Positions 32,360-42,755 are shown, numbered from the stretch's first letter. The stretch is DNA of 64,000 nt from Acetivibrio clariflavus DSM 19732 (GCF_000237085.1 NC_016627.1:4256001-4320000); one strand, 5' to 3'. Notes: generated by a model not told the origin, from the letters alone. A program made the numbers and translations.

Positions 32360-33928
32360 TTATAAGTTTACTTCTATTTCTAACCCAGACTTAAACTCAA
32401 TCATTATCCTGTCATCATATACAATGGCTTTTTCAACTAGTTTTCTGACCAGTTTATCATCAAACTCCGTAATATCACCAGTTTGCATATCAAGAAAGTC
32501 CGTCATCTCAGCAATCCGATCTCTCTTATCTTGGCGGAGAGCGTTTCTTGAAAGTGTTTCTTGTCTTAAATCTCGCAACCTATAAATTTCATTTACAATA
32601 TTATTGTATACTTCCTTTGAATTTGCCTTTTGAATTAACTCGGTTTGGAGTTCTTCCAGCCTTTTATCAATATTTGCCGTACTCTCATCCAAATCTTCGC
32701 TTAATACGGTTTCAATATTCTTCTTCAGTATGGCCAGAAAAGAGTTTTTTCCGCTGACCGCTACATTGATGGCTTCTACAATTTTCTCTTTAAGCGTATC
32801 TTCAAGTATAGTGGAAGCGGTACAAAATAAACCGGTGTTTTCCAATCTGCTGACGCATCTCCATACGATTGATTTCTTTCCTCGGTTATTCCAATGAACC
32901 CTTCGAAATATTTCATGACAGTTGCCGCAAAAGACCATCTGTGATAAAGGATGATTATTGCTATAGTTTCTCTTCTTTCCGTTCTTACTTATATGCACAC
33001 ATCTTCTTTTAACAAGCTGTTCCTGAACCTGCATAAAAATTTCACGCGGGATTATAGGCTCATGGCTGTTTTCTACATAGTATTGCGGAACAATACCGTT
33101 ATTGGGTACCCTTTTCTTCGATAAAAAATCTACTGTATAGGTTTTCTGTAGCAGCGCATCACCGATATATTTTTCATTTCTCAAAATCTTATTGATGGTA
33201 CTGGTATGCCATCTGGGATTGCCTGCACCCGTCAGAATTCCGTCAGCCTCCAAACCCCTAGCTATCTGTAGCATACTGGAACCTTCAAGATATTCTCTGT
33301 AAATGCGTTTGACGATCTCTGCTTCTTCAGGTACGATAACTAAATTGCCATCCTTATCCTTTGTATAGCCAAGAAACCGGTTGTGATTGATATGGATTTT
33401 TCCTTGCTGATATCGGTACTGAATACCCAGTTTTACATTCTGGCTTAACGATTGGCTTTCTTGCTGTGCCAAAGATGCCATAATGGTCAACAGGATTTCT
33501 CCTTTGGTATCCAATGTGTTTATATTTTCCTTTTCAAAATAAACTGGGATGTTCTTGTCTTTAAGCTGCCTTATGTACTTCAGGCAGTCAAGCGTGTTTC
33601 TTGCAAACCGGCTGATAGATTTTGTAATTATCATATCGATTTTGCCCTGCATGCATTCTTCTATCATCCGGTTAAATTCTTCACGCTTTTTTGTGTTAGT
33701 TCCGGTAATACCTTCATCTGCAAATATACCTGCTAACTCCCATTCGGGATTGCTTTTGATGTAGTTTGTGTAGTGCTCAATTTGCGCTTCATAACTGGTT
33801 GCCTGTTCCTCGCTGTCCGTAGAAACACGACAGTAAGCTGCTACTCGAAGCTTAGGCATTTCCTCGGCCTTTGCACTATTTCCAATTCGCTTACGGGCGG
33901 GAATTACCGTAACATTCCTGTTTGTCAT
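32360..33928 (-). CDS. Large serine recombinase 1 (intact)
   Basis: A 522-aa site-specific recombinase of the TnpX/SpoIVCA/phage-integrase group. Resolvase domain with catalytic S36 in YCRVST and the [11 protein letters not shown] arginine motif; a recombinase domain (about 190-300); a zinc ribbon (CGNCHEIF...[12 protein letters not shown]); then a coiled coil and C-terminal [20 protein letters not shown] precedes the ATG at 33928. It overlaps the middle gene by 38 bp. The same C-terminus is found broken at 5559-6120, so this family has entered the region more than once. It probably moves the element of which the defective prophage is part. Confidence 0.92.
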   Translation of the reverse strand: MTNRNVTVIPARKRIGNSAKAEEMPKLRVAAYCRVSTDSEEQATSYEAQIEHYTNYIKSNPEWELAGIFADEGITGTNTKKREEFNRMIEECMQGKIDMIITKSISRFARNTLDCLKYIRQLKDKNIPVYFEKENINTLDTKGEILLTIMASLAQQESQSLSQNVKLGIQYRYQQGKIHINHNRFLGYTKDKDGNLVIVPEEAEIVKRIYREYLEGSSMLQIARGLEADGILTGAGNPRWHTSTINKILRNEKYIGDALLQKTYTVDFLSKKRVPNNGIVPQYYVENSHEPIIPREIFMQVQEQLVKRRCVHISKNGKKRNYSNNHPLSQMVFCGNCHEIFRRVHWNNRGKKSIVWRCVSRLENTGLFCTASTILEDTLKEKIVEAINVAVSGKNSFLAILKKNIETVLSEDLDESTANIDKRLEELQTELIQKANSKEVYNNIVNEIYRLRDLRQETLSRNALRQDKRDRIAEMTDFLDMQTGDITEFDDKLVRKLVEKAIVYDDRIMIEFKSGLEIEVNL

Positions 33929-34349
33929 CTAAAATCACCTCGCTCTTAATAAGACTATAAGCATACTCTGCCTGCTGAAATGGATCATCGTATAGATTAT
34001 CTGGCATTGAAGCATGAAACCTAAAATTCATGCATTTCTTTTCATTTCCTTTATGTTCATAAATCCTACCAAGTGCCTCTGCTCGCCTGCGTCTTTCCAG
34101 TTGTGCTTTTTCGAATGTGTCCTTGCTGATAATTGGCGGATAAAATTTATCCTCAACATACCGTTTATCTGTCAGCATTCTTGCAATAGATGTGTGGTAA
34201 CGCTTAATGCCCGCTTTTTGTGCCGCTTCGCTTAAAGAAAGCCCTGAAAGATAAACCTTAAATAGCTTCTTAATTTTAACTGCTTCCTCTTCATTAACGA
34301 CAGCCCTGCCGTTTTGAATGGTATATCCAAAAGGTATATGGCTCATCAT
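33891..34349 (-). CDS. Recombinase-associated protein lacking a catalytic domain
   Basis: A protein of about 152 aa that resembles only the middle (Recombinase/DNA-binding) part of large serine recombinases: [27 protein letters not shown], then [11 protein letters not shown] and [14 protein letters not shown]. No resolvase domain and no catalytic serine. ATG at 34349 overlaps the upstream recombinase stop by 4 bases (ATGA). It overlaps the downstream recombinase too, so all three are one translational unit. It may be an accessory or directionality factor, or a decayed recombinase kept by coupling; the sequence cannot decide. Confidence 0.75.
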   Translation of the reverse strand: MMSHIPFGYTIQNGRAVVNEEEAVKIKKLFKVYLSGLSLSEAAQKAGIKRYHTSIARMLTDKRYVEDKFYPPIISKDTFEKAQLERRRRAEALGRIYEHKGNEKKCMNFRFHASMPDNLYDDPFQQAEYAYSLIKSEVILDDKQECYGNSRP

Positions 34350-35914
34350 TTCACCAACCTTTCCCTTAAGTTCAACCCGCATTTCATTTTGAAATCTATT
34401 TCTTCTTGTGAAAACACAATGATTTCTTCAATAAAATCCTCAAATATTCTGCTATCGAATGCATCAATCTGCTTTTCAGCTTTCGTTGCAAATTTAAGAA
34501 GCTTCTCAACCTCAACAAGAGCAGTCATGCTCCCATCGATTGCGCGTTTTATGGCTTCTTTTTGTTCTTTTAATATGGCTGCTTCTTTGAGCAGCTCATT
34601 TTTCTGTGTATTAAAAAGAGCGGGTTCCAGGTATCCTTTAGCCATAAGTCCCATAATCACCTGAACTCGCTCTGTATTTTCTTTGATTTTTGTTTCCATC
34701 TCCTGAATCTTTGTTATGTTATCTGAGTAATTTGTCTTCTTTAAGCTTTGTAGCAATGGTCTTAGAATGAATTTATGACCGAAAATAAGCTTATTAATCA
34801 TAACAACGAAGGCCTGATGGATCGCATCCTCTCTGACAAACTTCATGGAGCAGCTTGATGCGTCCTTTATGTGCTTTGTGCAGCACCATGCAATATATTT
34901 ACGGTCACCGCTGCCATGAATTCGACGCTTAAAATTGCTGCCACATTCTGCGCATTTGATTTTCCCAGAGAAAGGGTAGCGTTTTTGATACTTGCTGCTT
35001 CCCTTAATTACACCTTTTTCTTTTCCTCTTTGCTTTAATATCTCTTGGGCGGCTTCAAATTCCTCATGAGATATAATGGCTTCATGATGATCTTTTATCA
35101 TGTATTGATCTTTTTCCCCATGATTATAATGCCGCTTAAAATTCTCATCTGTATAGGTTTTTTGCAGAAGGACATCCCCAGTATATTTTTCATTGCTTAA
35201 AATGCCGCGGATAGTTGTCGCTGTCCAGTGTGAACCTCTCTTTGTTGGGATTTTATCCGAATTTAGCCCATCTGCAATTATCTGTGTGCCTTTACCGTCC
35301 AAAGCCTCGGAAAAAATCCGCTTTACGATTTCAGCCTGTTCTTTATTGATAAATAGCTTTCCATCCACATAATCGTAACCATAGGGAGGATACGAAATTT
35401 TGTATGTTCCGTTTTGGAACCTACGTCTGATAGACCACTTACTATTTTCTGCAATGGATAATGACTCGTTTTCTGCAAGACTGCTCAAAATTGTCAGCAC
35501 CAATTCGCCTTCCATGCGCTGTGTGTTTATATTCTCTTTCTCGAAATAGATGAAAACACCGAGATCGGTAAGTTTTCTCACCATCTCAATACAGTCGGTT
35601 GTGTTTCTGGCAAATCTGCTGACCGACTTGGTTATAATAAAGTCAATTTTCTTGTTTTCGCAATCTGCAAGCAGTCTCAAAAGTCCAGTTCGGTTTTCCT
35701 TTTTTGTGCCTGATATGCCTTCATCATAGTAGATCCCTGCAAACTCCCAATCAGGATTTGTTTTTATATAGGATTCATAATGGTCTTTTTGTGCTTCCAG
35801 GCTTGCCATTTGCTCATCACTGTCGGTTGAAACCCTGCAATAAGCTGCCACTCTTACCTTTGGTTTGAAAGCTTGAAGAGCATTGTTCCCATCAATCCTT
35901 GTTACCTTTCTCAC
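34346..35914 (-). CDS. Large serine recombinase 2 (intact)
   Basis: A recombinase of about 522 aa. The resolvase domain has YCRVST and SVSRFARNTTD; the recombinase domain has YPPYGYDYVDGKLFIN and TATTIRGILSNEKYTGD; the zinc ribbon has CAECGSNF and later CC/C residues; a coiled coil and KMKCGLN-type C-terminus follow. GTG at 35914 is preferred since AAAGGAGG lies eight bases before it; the in-frame GTG at 35923 overlaps that site. It is clearly different in sequence from recombinase 1, so the pair is not a recent duplication. Confidence 0.9.
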   Translation of the reverse strand: MRKVTRIDGNNALQAFKPKVRVAAYCRVSTDSDEQMASLEAQKDHYESYIKTNPDWEFAGIYYDEGISGTKKENRTGLLRLLADCENKKIDFIITKSVSRFARNTTDCIEMVRKLTDLGVFIYFEKENINTQRMEGELVLTILSSLAENESLSIAENSKWSIRRRFQNGTYKISYPPYGYDYVDGKLFINKEQAEIVKRIFSEALDGKGTQIIADGLNSDKIPTKRGSHWTATTIRGILSNEKYTGDVLLQKTYTDENFKRHYNHGEKDQYMIKDHHEAIISHEEFEAAQEILKQRGKEKGVIKGSSKYQKRYPFSGKIKCAECGSNFKRRIHGSGDRKYIAWCCTKHIKDASSCSMKFVREDAIHQAFVVMINKLIFGHKFILRPLLQSLKKTNYSDNITKIQEMETKIKENTERVQVIMGLMAKGYLEPALFNTQKNELLKEAAILKEQKEAIKRAIDGSMTALVEVEKLLKFATKAEKQIDAFDSRIFEDFIEEIIVFSQEEIDFKMKCGLNLRERLVK

Positions 35915-35975
35915 TGTTTTCACCTCCTTTGGGCATGTGACATGTTACCTCTGTGTGCCGCTAATAGCAAGCTAA

Positions 35976-36194
35976 TTAGGCCATAAGCTGTGCGTACATT
36001 GGAGAAAAAGTTTTAAGATTTAACTTGTCGATTTTGTCGAATTCCTCCTCTGAAATCAGTCCCGCTTTAAGCATCTTTTGCAGGATTTTATATGCCCGCC
36101 AGTAATCTACCTCTCTTTGAATTTCCTCCTGCGTTATCTTTGTATAGTTCGTTTCCTGCGGGTTATATGGTAAATGATTAGCCGCTTCTATCAT
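35976..36194 (-). CDS. Small SHOCT-like protein next to the recombinases
   Basis: A 72-aa protein whose C-terminal half (ILQKMLKAGLISEEEFDKIDKLNL) resembles the SHOCT motif. Strong ribosome site AGGAGGTGCTTGA before ATG at 36194. Proteins of this kind commonly precede recombinase genes in clostridial phage-like elements. A role in integration or excision control is inferred from position only. Confidence 0.7.
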   Translation of the reverse strand: MIEAANHLPYNPQETNYTKITQEEIQREVDYWRAYKILQKMLKAGLISEEEFDKIDKLNLKTFSPMYAQLMA

Positions 36195-36217
36195 TCAAGC
36201 ACCTCCTATAAAAACTT

Positions 36218-36241
36218 AGGACAGCCGCGACTGGCTGTCCT
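36218..36241 (-). terminator. Terminator after the lysis genes
   Basis: AGGACAGCC-gcgact-GGCTGTCCT is a perfect 9-bp stem. On the minus strand AAGTTTTTAT follows. It lies just after the endolysin stop. Confidence 0.85.
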
Positions 36242-36247
36242 TTATCG

Positions 36248-37252
36248 TTATTCCGGCAATTTGAGAACTTGTCCGGGGTAAATAGTATCTGAAGTCAGGC
36301 CATTGAGTTTCTTAATCTCCGGATATCTTGTTCCTCTGCCGAGTTCTTTTTCCGCTATTCTCCATAAGGTGTCGCCTTTTTGCACTGTATAGGTTCTATT
36401 GCCCTTGTTATCAGGAATGCTGTTTACAATTACAAGGTTTTCTTTTGCTACCCAAGTGTTTATGCCTGCGATTTCTTGACCACCGGATTTCTTAACCTTT
36501 TTGCCAAGCAATACACATTCTTTGCCGCCTTTTATGACCGGCTTGCCTTTGTATAAAGTCTGTGTGACCCTGTGGTAATAGTCATTTTTGACCCACGTTG
36601 GAACTTCCACACTGCCGGGGTAGTAATTCTTTACACTGACCTTAAACTCCACCATATCTCCAATTCCAATATCAGTATTGATATCTGTACTGTTCTCCAG
36701 CGCTTTTTTTACTGCTTTACGGAAAGTGTCCATATTCTCCCCATGCTTGGGAAACCAGTGCATCACATCAGCATGGTTGCTGGCAATACCGAGCTTATAT
36801 CCTTCGGAGTGGCAGATGATGTCATTCTCATTAAGACCGTACTTCTTGCAGAGCATAACGCAGAGTTCAACAGCATTCTGCCACGCTTTACGGAAATAAT
36901 CTTCCTGCTTTGCTGCATCATAACCCACCATTACCGACCCGGATTTATACGAAAACCCAGCAGGCTCACAGATTTCAAAGCCAATATGGGTATTGTTGGC
37001 TGCTCCTCCCGCATGCCACCCGCGATGATCCCAAGGCAGGTATTGCCAAATCTCTTTATCGTCTACAAAAGCGTGAACACATACCTGCCTATTTATTTCG
37101 CCGGCCTTGTAAGATTTGTTCCAACGGGAAAACCACTCAGCCGCCATTACACCCGGCACAGCCGTCGAATGTACCATGATTCCTTTAGGCGTGATTTTGC
37201 GGCCTGCTGTATAGCAATCGTTTCGCGTCATGTATTTAGTAAAAAGCTTCAT
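36248..37252 (-). CDS. Phage endolysin: N-acetylmuramoyl-L-alanine amidase with LysM
   Basis: A 334-aa peptidoglycan hydrolase. The Amidase_2 domain (about 15-175) has the expected zinc histidines in GIMVHSTA, the WHAGG segment and the [16 protein letters not shown] region. A middle SH3-like linker follows. A C-terminal LysM (about 287-334, [27 protein letters not shown]) binds the wall. Its start overlaps the holin stop by 4 bases. With the holin it would release phage particles, or here tail-like particles. It appears intact. Confidence 0.94.
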   Translation of the reverse strand: MKLFTKYMTRNDCYTAGRKITPKGIMVHSTAVPGVMAAEWFSRWNKSYKAGEINRQVCVHAFVDDKEIWQYLPWDHRGWHAGGAANNTHIGFEICEPAGFSYKSGSVMVGYDAAKQEDYFRKAWQNAVELCVMLCKKYGLNENDIICHSEGYKLGIASNHADVMHWFPKHGENMDTFRKAVKKALENSTDINTDIGIGDMVEFKVSVKNYYPGSVEVPTWVKNDYYHRVTQTLYKGKPVIKGGKECVLLGKKVKKSGGQEIAGINTWVAKENLVIVNSIPDNKGNRTYTVQKGDTLWRIAEKELGRGTRYPEIKKLNGLTSDTIYPGQVLKLPE

Positions 37253-37668
37253 TTCTTTTCATCCTCCTCATTTGAGCGATCATGCAGTTGTTCCAATGCG
37301 TTCTTCAGCTTTTCAGGAATGGGCAGTCCTATATGTGCTGCATTCTCAAGAATTGAAACTCCCTCATTACTTAGGTAAAAGAAAATCACTGCTGTCCGAA
37401 TTGCCCCGCCATTGCCTAGCACCTGGCTGTCGATGATGTGTCCTACACCTACAAGTACAAAAATAAGCACTTTCTTAAAGATGCCCTTGGCCCCGACTTC
37501 ACTCGAAAGTTTTCTGTCTACAACGGCACACATCACTCCGGTCACATAGTCAATGGCTACAAAAGCGATGAGTGCGTATAAAAATCCATCCAGCCCTCCA
37601 AGAAACCATCCAAGAAATCCGCCAATAGCAGTAAAAACCGCCTGCGCCCAGTTCCATACTGTTTTCAT
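37249..37668 (-). CDS. Phage holin (toxin secretion/phage lysis holin family)
   Basis: A 139-aa membrane protein of the Holin_4 (TcdE/CW-type) family. It has hydrophobic segments at about 12-27, 31-48, 66-80 and 88-105, and the typical block [32 protein letters not shown] charged C-terminus ([11 protein letters not shown]) ends it. It forms the membrane lesion that lets the amidase reach the wall. The overlap with the endolysin gene indicates coupled translation. Confidence 0.94.
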   Translation of the reverse strand: MKTVWNWAQAVFTAIGGFLGWFLGGLDGFLYALIAFVAIDYVTGVMCAVVDRKLSSEVGAKGIFKKVLIFVLVGVGHIIDSQVLGNGGAIRTAVIFFYLSNEGVSILENAAHIGLPIPEKLKNALEQLHDRSNEEDEKK

Positions 37669-37703
37669 TGTCTTAAACCTCCGTTCAACTTGAATTTTGC
37701 ATA

Positions 37704-37735
37704 TAAAAAAGCGCCCTGCCTTAAAGCAAAGCGCT
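37704..37735 (-). terminator. Terminator between tail-fibre and lysis genes
   Basis: AGCGCCCTGC...GCAAAGCGCT (37710-37735) pairs with one internal mismatch pair; on the minus strand a T6 tract follows (37709-37704). Confidence 0.8.
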
Positions 37736-37754
37736 GAAAATTAAAACTTCTAAT

Positions 37755-40223
37755 CTATATTTGCTTCGGAAGCGCCTCCCACAACCGCATATCCTCCTGC
37801 CCAAGAGACCAGATGGCTATACCTCGCAGTTTCCATCGATAAGCCGCTTCGTTTGCCCAGTAAACAAGGCTGTCCACATCCTGATAATACAGAATAGAAA
37901 AACCATCTGCATCTCCGAGGAAGAGACGGGATATCCAAATATTGATGTCTTTCGGTATAATCTTTACTTCATAGTCATTACCGCAAGAAAGAGCCAAAAG
38001 TTGTGAGTGGAAGAAGTCATAATCCATCGAAATGTCCTCACTGCGAGTTATCGATTCCTCCACATCGCTATTTACTGAAAACACCTGAAATTCATCATCC
38101 CACGTGACACCAGTGCGAGCAAGCCTGCCAAAGCTGGTTATAGTTCCATCCGGGAGTTCCACATCAAAACGCTCGTATGGTTCATATACCCACGCATCGC
38201 CCAGCCGCAGCAGCTCGCATACCGTCCGGTTGTCCGAGCAGTACCCTGCATAACCACTACCACCGATTACATTCACTGTGAAACGCAGGGTTGAAGCTGC
38301 ACCAGAATATACTCTTACTTTATTGCCGCGTTTTCGCATCTCTATAGTATACATATTCGGATTAGCACGAAGATCGGCATCTACAGTTTTTGAGAAACTG
38401 GTGGAATAGCTACCAAGCAAGGAATTACCTTGATAAAGCTCGACTCTTTGCGTGTCATAGTTTAAGCAGCAGAAAATATCCCCAAGGAACACCCCAGCCC
38501 GTCCACTGCTATTTTGAGGGAAGGCCAGCCTTGCCCGAATATGCACGTCGGAAAATCCGTCGTATTTCCATGCAAGTTTGCCATATCCCTCAAGCTGGGA
38601 ATATGGGCGACTTTCTGTGCTGTCTGGGTCCTGCCAAACATCCCATTCGCCGTCCAACACAGTCCAGTAATTTTCAGGCAGGATGTTCCTGTCCCGAAAA
38701 TCTTCATACCAAATAAGCGCCGAGTCGGGTTTTCTTCGCAACATTTCAAAGGTCAGTTTAAAACCTCGATCCGGCTCAACCATCACACCATTTACATCCT
38801 TGAACCGACGAGGAGAGAGCATAAAGCTGGCTTCACCGGCAAAGGGATACTCCGAAAATCCACTGCAAACCCTAAAACCGTAAAACTGGACTCCCGGCAC
38901 ACCACCGTTTATGCTGACAGCATGCGTTCCCTCTTGGAGAAATACACCTTTTGCAAGTGTCAACCAGCAAACTCTTCTCCAGTATGGCCACCATAAACGG
39001 TTCTCGCTGAAAGTCTTTGATTCACCATCAAGGGAAACGATAATCGCATTTTTGTCCCAGTAAGGAAAGCAAAGCTGTACTGCAATATCGTAATATCCCG
39101 CTTCTGTTATCTCAAAACGGTACTCTGCTGACGCCTGGTCATCTCCAAGTGAGGCCATCTCATCAGTAATAATGACATTTCCTTCGTATTTATCCGGAAC
39201 TCCGTTCCTGTCAATATAAATGGTTCCGAACTCCGCTTTCTGCTCCTTGCCATAGCTTGTCAAATATCTTCGCCTGTTATAAACCCCTTTTAGCAGCGGA
39301 TATTCCCAGGATACAGCATCCCATCCTTCCATATAATCATATACATGAGGAAGAGCCCAAGGTACTTTGTTATAGTCATCCCAGTAAGCCACAATTGGAA
39401 TAAACGGCTGAGGCGGTGCATCGCCTGTGAAATTGTAAACCCCAGTCATCCAGTATTTTGCCGCATAGTAGGTATTAGACACTCCTCGATAGGTTATTCC
39501 AAGGTTTTCAGGTGTATCATGAATCCTCCAGTTCCAGCCATAAGCAGGCAACCCCATGAATATCTTGTCGGGTGACATAACGGAAACAGCATAATCATAT
39601 ATGCCCTCAAGCCAGTCACGAGGAGATACTGGGCCGGGAGCAGAGCCCGCCCATGCCATGCCGTAGCTCATGATGGCGGCGGTATCGCAATAGTCGTTAA
39701 GATCGGCATAAACACACCAGTTTTCACCGCCCACTGAGCCTTGAACGCCGGTCATACCCGGCAGGCAGATGTTGACAAGCTTTGTTGCATCATAAGACTT
39801 AACTGTATTGTATATATCCCTAAATAAAGCATTCGCCGCATCCTTGTTTTCATAACCGCCACCGCGCTCCAGGTCAATATCTACCCCAGCGCACCATGGA
39901 TACTTGTTCATTATTCGGATGATTTCAGTAAGAAACTTATCCTTTGCACCGTTTTCGTTGTTGCGAAGTGCAGTAAAAATATTGGCTATTCCATGATTCA
40001 TAATTGTGAGCAGCCACTTAATGTGCGGCCATTTCTGAATATACGGAAGCATGCTGCTGATGCTGGTACCGGTTTCAGTGATTGTGCCTGTTGCGTCAAC
40101 CTCAAAAGTAAAAATGCCTACCGTATCAAAGCGGTCGCCGTAGTCTCTAAGCGCTTCATACATTCGGGCATTACCCATAAAACTCCACACCATGCACCGT
40201 TTGCCTTTTAAGAAATCCCTCAC
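37755..40223 (-). CDS. Phage tail-tip/fibre protein with GH18 domain
   Basis: An 822-aa structural protein with an N-terminal glycoside hydrolase family 18-like barrel. The GH18 catalytic motif is present as VDIDLE (D115, D117, E119), together with MSYGMAW and FMGLPAYGWNW segments. The central part looks carbohydrate-binding (EITEAGYYDIAVQL), followed by a concanavalin-like region. Such proteins degrade or bind cell-wall or capsule polysaccharides during adsorption. It overlaps the preceding gene by 4 bases. Intact, and the last structural gene before the holin. Confidence 0.87.
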   Translation of the reverse strand: MRDFLKGKRCMVWSFMGNARMYEALRDYGDRFDTVGIFTFEVDATGTITETGTSISSMLPYIQKWPHIKWLLTIMNHGIANIFTALRNNENGAKDKFLTEIIRIMNKYPWCAGVDIDLERGGGYENKDAANALFRDIYNTVKSYDATKLVNICLPGMTGVQGSVGGENWCVYADLNDYCDTAAIMSYGMAWAGSAPGPVSPRDWLEGIYDYAVSVMSPDKIFMGLPAYGWNWRIHDTPENLGITYRGVSNTYYAAKYWMTGVYNFTGDAPPQPFIPIVAYWDDYNKVPWALPHVYDYMEGWDAVSWEYPLLKGVYNRRRYLTSYGKEQKAEFGTIYIDRNGVPDKYEGNVIITDEMASLGDDQASAEYRFEITEAGYYDIAVQLCFPYWDKNAIIVSLDGESKTFSENRLWWPYWRRVCWLTLAKGVFLQEGTHAVSINGGVPGVQFYGFRVCSGFSEYPFAGEASFMLSPRRFKDVNGVMVEPDRGFKLTFEMLRRKPDSALIWYEDFRDRNILPENYWTVLDGEWDVWQDPDSTESRPYSQLEGYGKLAWKYDGFSDVHIRARLAFPQNSSGRAGVFLGDIFCCLNYDTQRVELYQGNSLLGSYSTSFSKTVDADLRANPNMYTIEMRKRGNKVRVYSGAASTLRFTVNVIGGSGYAGYCSDNRTVCELLRLGDAWVYEPYERFDVELPDGTITSFGRLARTGVTWDDEFQVFSVNSDVEESITRSEDISMDYDFFHSQLLALSCGNDYEVKIIPKDINIWISRLFLGDADGFSILYYQDVDSLVYWANEAAYRWKLRGIAIWSLGQEDMRLWEALPKQI

Positions 40224-40804
40224 AACCGATCACCGCCCTCTTGCATCTCCTGAAATTCAAAGAGTACCCGCGCCGATTTTCTCTCTTCCAGCTTCACCAT
40301 ATGTTTGCTATCCCATGCCGCAGAGTATTGATAAAACCCATCCTTAGGAGTCTGACTTCCGTTTTTTAGGCATTGGCGGGTGGAAGCCTTGAGTGTCAGC
40401 TCATCGCCTGCATTAACCGGGTCAAGGAACTTTACCTTATGCGCGCCCATACCTTGGGACATTTCAATACTTCCTGCGGCCATATCCTGTATAGGATAGA
40501 TATAGCAGTCAAGACCAACAGAAGTTTTGCCCAGGTTGAATAAGACTACAGTCTCCGCTGTTCGCACCACACCGTTATAATGCCGGGGCGGAACTGGCTG
40601 CCCGTTTTCCTGCATTTTCTTTAGCATTTTGCTCGTGTGGACGGTATAGCCTGTCAACTGATCTCCATCCTGAAGCTGCAGGTCGGTGAAATATATAGTT
40701 CCGGTACAATCTGTGATCATCAGACGAACTGTGATACTGACCACGCGCATTTCTTTCTTAATCATTAACGTTTCTGCGAACCTGATAAAGCTGTTTTTTG
40801 CCAT
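40220..40804 (-). CDS. Phage tail-associated protein, unknown function
   Basis: A 194-aa protein starting at ATG 40804 (GGAG eight bases upstream; the longer GTG start has no site). It has a repeatable block VRLMITDCTGTIYFTDLQLQDGD that recurs in the short protein at 41219, so the two are related. A second half (VFNLGKTSVG, MGAHKVKFLDPV) is beta-rich. It lies between the tail-tip gene and the GH18 protein and overlaps the latter, suggesting a baseplate or fibre role. No function is recognised. Confidence 0.7.
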   Translation of the reverse strand: MAKNSFIRFAETLMIKKEMRVVSITVRLMITDCTGTIYFTDLQLQDGDQLTGYTVHTSKMLKKMQENGQPVPPRHYNGVVRTAETVVLFNLGKTSVGLDCYIYPIQDMAAGSIEMSQGMGAHKVKFLDPVNAGDELTLKASTRQCLKNGSQTPKDGFYQYSAAWDSKHMVKLEERKSARVLFEFQEMQEGGDRL

Positions 40805-40822
40805 CGTCAACACTCCAGATAA

Positions 40823-40845
40823 AAAAAAAGACCGCTGATGCGATC
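40823..40845 (-). terminator. Terminator after the inserted small gene
   Basis: GACCGC-tgat-GCGATC with one G-T pair; on the minus strand it is followed by nine T. It lies between the 92-aa gene and the next tail gene, where phage operons normally have none. Confidence 0.75.
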
Positions 40846-40881
40846 TCTTATAACAAAACTGGATTAATTTTTTACAATGCC

Positions 40882-41160
40882 TTATTCTTTAGGAGTTATA
40901 TTATTTAAAGCTTCTATTAAATCTTCTCTCGTTACAATCATTTGACATATCTTTTTTGATGCTTTCCCATCTTCAGTAGGCGTCGCCATTACATCCAGAG
41001 TAATGAATTCGCCACCTTGTAACATCGATGAGTTTTTGTAAAACTTTAAATACCTCCCAGAGATTTGACATTCTACATGCAATGGTCCAAGGGAGTTTTT
41101 TCGGCGTTGTGAATATGTTATTGGAAACTGTTTAATTTTATTATTATCCAACTTCGGCAC
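40882..41160 (-). CDS. Unknown 92-aa protein, moron-like cargo
   Basis: A basic 92-aa protein (KQFPITYSQRRKNSLGP; then EFITLDVMATPTEDGK and ICQMIVTREDLIEALNN). Not recognised. It interrupts the run of tail genes and has its own extended -10 promoter (41188-41193) and its own terminator (40823-40845), the hallmarks of a moron expressed from the silent prophage. No good ribosome site other than AAGGATGTG is seen upstream of the ATG. Lysogenic conversion or superinfection exclusion roles are possible but unproven. Confidence 0.6.
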   Translation of the reverse strand: MPKLDNNKIKQFPITYSQRRKNSLGPLHVECQISGRYLKFYKNSSMLQGGEFITLDVMATPTEDGKASKKICQMIVTREDLIEALNNITPKE

Positions 41161-41187
41161 ATCCTTTCAAAAATATAAATCAAACAA

Positions 41188-41197
41188 ATTATACCAT
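41188..41197 (-). promoter_or_regulatory. Extended -10 promoter of the moron-like gene
   Basis: On the minus strand TATGGTATAAT: a consensus -10 (TATAAT, 41193-41188) with the TG extension one base upstream. No clear -35 box. It lies 28 bp before the start codon of the 92-aa gene. Confidence 0.6.
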
Positions 41198-41218
41198 ATT
41201 AATACCTCCTGCTCCTAT

Positions 41219-41413
41219 TTATCCGTCCAATGTCCACTGAATTTCGCATACATGCCCGATCCATCCAGTGGAAACTGAACCGCCCTGAAGCAATAAGTCT
41301 GTAAAGTACACTGTGCCGGTGCAGTCAGTGACGCACAGCCTGATGGTGATAGATTTGACTCTGCTGATACTTTTGGGAGAAATACTGTGTGCAATCTGAT
41401 TGAAATATGCCAT
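41219..41413 (-). CDS. Short tail-associated protein, paralogue of the 40220-40804 gene
   Basis: A 64-aa protein sharing the IRLCVTDCTGTVYFTDLLLQGG block with the 194-aa protein downstream. It lies directly after the tail-tip gene (stop 41424). It may be a natural short gene or the 5' piece of a larger gene cut by the moron insertion. The alternative frame at 41215-41427 is not supported. Confidence 0.6.
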   Translation of the reverse strand: MAYFNQIAHSISPKSISRVKSITIRLCVTDCTGTVYFTDLLLQGGSVSTGWIGHVCEIQWTLDG

Positions 41414-41423
41414 ATCATCACCC

Positions 41424-42755
41424 TCAAATCAGGTCTATAAATCTTGTTTCTGTTGTACCGTCCTCGTATTCAATGACTATCTCAACACCAACTTGGCCGT
41501 TTTCGCCCTTTTCAAGGTTTTCGGAAGCAATCTGCGCTGAAAATGTATAACTTTTACGTGTTGCTGGGTATACCGTCTGTGACAGACTCTTTGTCATACC
41601 AGGTACACCAACAGCCTTGAAGGAAGCAGTTCCCGAAACACCATTCTCAGTATCCACTTCAAAGCCGGAATTGACCCAGTAGGCAAAACCATCATCCGCT
41701 CTGGAATTGCGCAGATGGTTGAATGGCACCATATCTTTAATTTCCTGACGGTTTATCAACTCTGCTGAGGACAGCGCATCCGCTGCCTTGTCCCACTGTG
41801 CTGAAGAATCGCCGAGTTCCCGCAGTTTAGTTGAAAGCTCGATCACTGTTTTCCAAGGTTCCTGCAAGTTATACTGCCTTCGCACAACACGTGTTTTTAC
41901 CAAAAGGCCTAGTTCTTTATCGTCCACTGTAACAATATCACCCAGTTTCCATGCTTCGTGCTCATAACCGGTCAGCGCAGATAAATCCATAGCAGACAGC
42001 ACATATGACACGCGAGGCTTCGAATATTCTGCAAGCCGCATTTTTGCATATTCCAGCATCTGATATGGATTCGTAAACGACGAACAATCAAGCGTCGACA
42101 CCCTCACTTCACTGGAAAAAGTGTAATCTTCCACGTATTCCTTACCTCCATTAATTGAAGCGAATGTCAATCCGTCCTTTCCATAAGCATAGAGCCTTGT
42201 CACTAATTCACGTGTATCGACTACCCGCTGGATGCTTTTCAGGTTCTTTCTATATGAAAAAAGCGCTCCGCTATCAGTACCACTAAAAGTCAAAAGGTGT
42301 ACCTGGCGGTTGGCGCTGTCAAACACCAGATCGCCGCCATAAATATTCTGTACAGTGCGAAGGATGGATAAGGCATTTTTTTCTGTACACTGCCATGTCC
42401 GTTTCGTAGTGACAGTAACATTTCCTACTGTCCAACCTGTACCCAAAAGTGCATATTGCATCGGAACATCTGCAGTATCTGCATTGAATTCTCTAGGTTC
42501 TTTTTCCGCACTGAAAGACAGATCGTAAAATACCGCTTCAGCATATACTTGCGTAATAACACGCCCATCTTCGCTTTTATTGTCCGTTAAGATTCGGATC
42601 CGGTAAATGTCATTTACGATTTGCACTTGTTTTTCATTTTCCAGTGTGCTTCTTTTTGGATCATGGAACGGAAGCTTGAATTCCAGCGTATCCGCGCCGT
42701 TCACCTCACCAGTGACAATGATATCAAAGGCATTTTCAAGAACAGCTTCCCATGC
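41424..42755 (-). pseudogene. Tail-tip/minor structural protein, C-terminal part after an in-frame stop
   Basis: At least 426 codons of a siphophage tail-tip (Tal/endopeptidase-tail type) protein: LPFHDPKRSTLENEKQVQI, a ring-forming region and a carbohydrate-binding-like end. The same frame continues upstream past the first possible start (GTG 42704) as WEAVLENAFDIIVTGEV, which is real protein sequence, until a TGA at 42756-42758 that ends the previous gene. Thus this and the 42756-43946 gene were very likely one gene. No ribosome site precedes the GTG. Confidence 0.75.
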
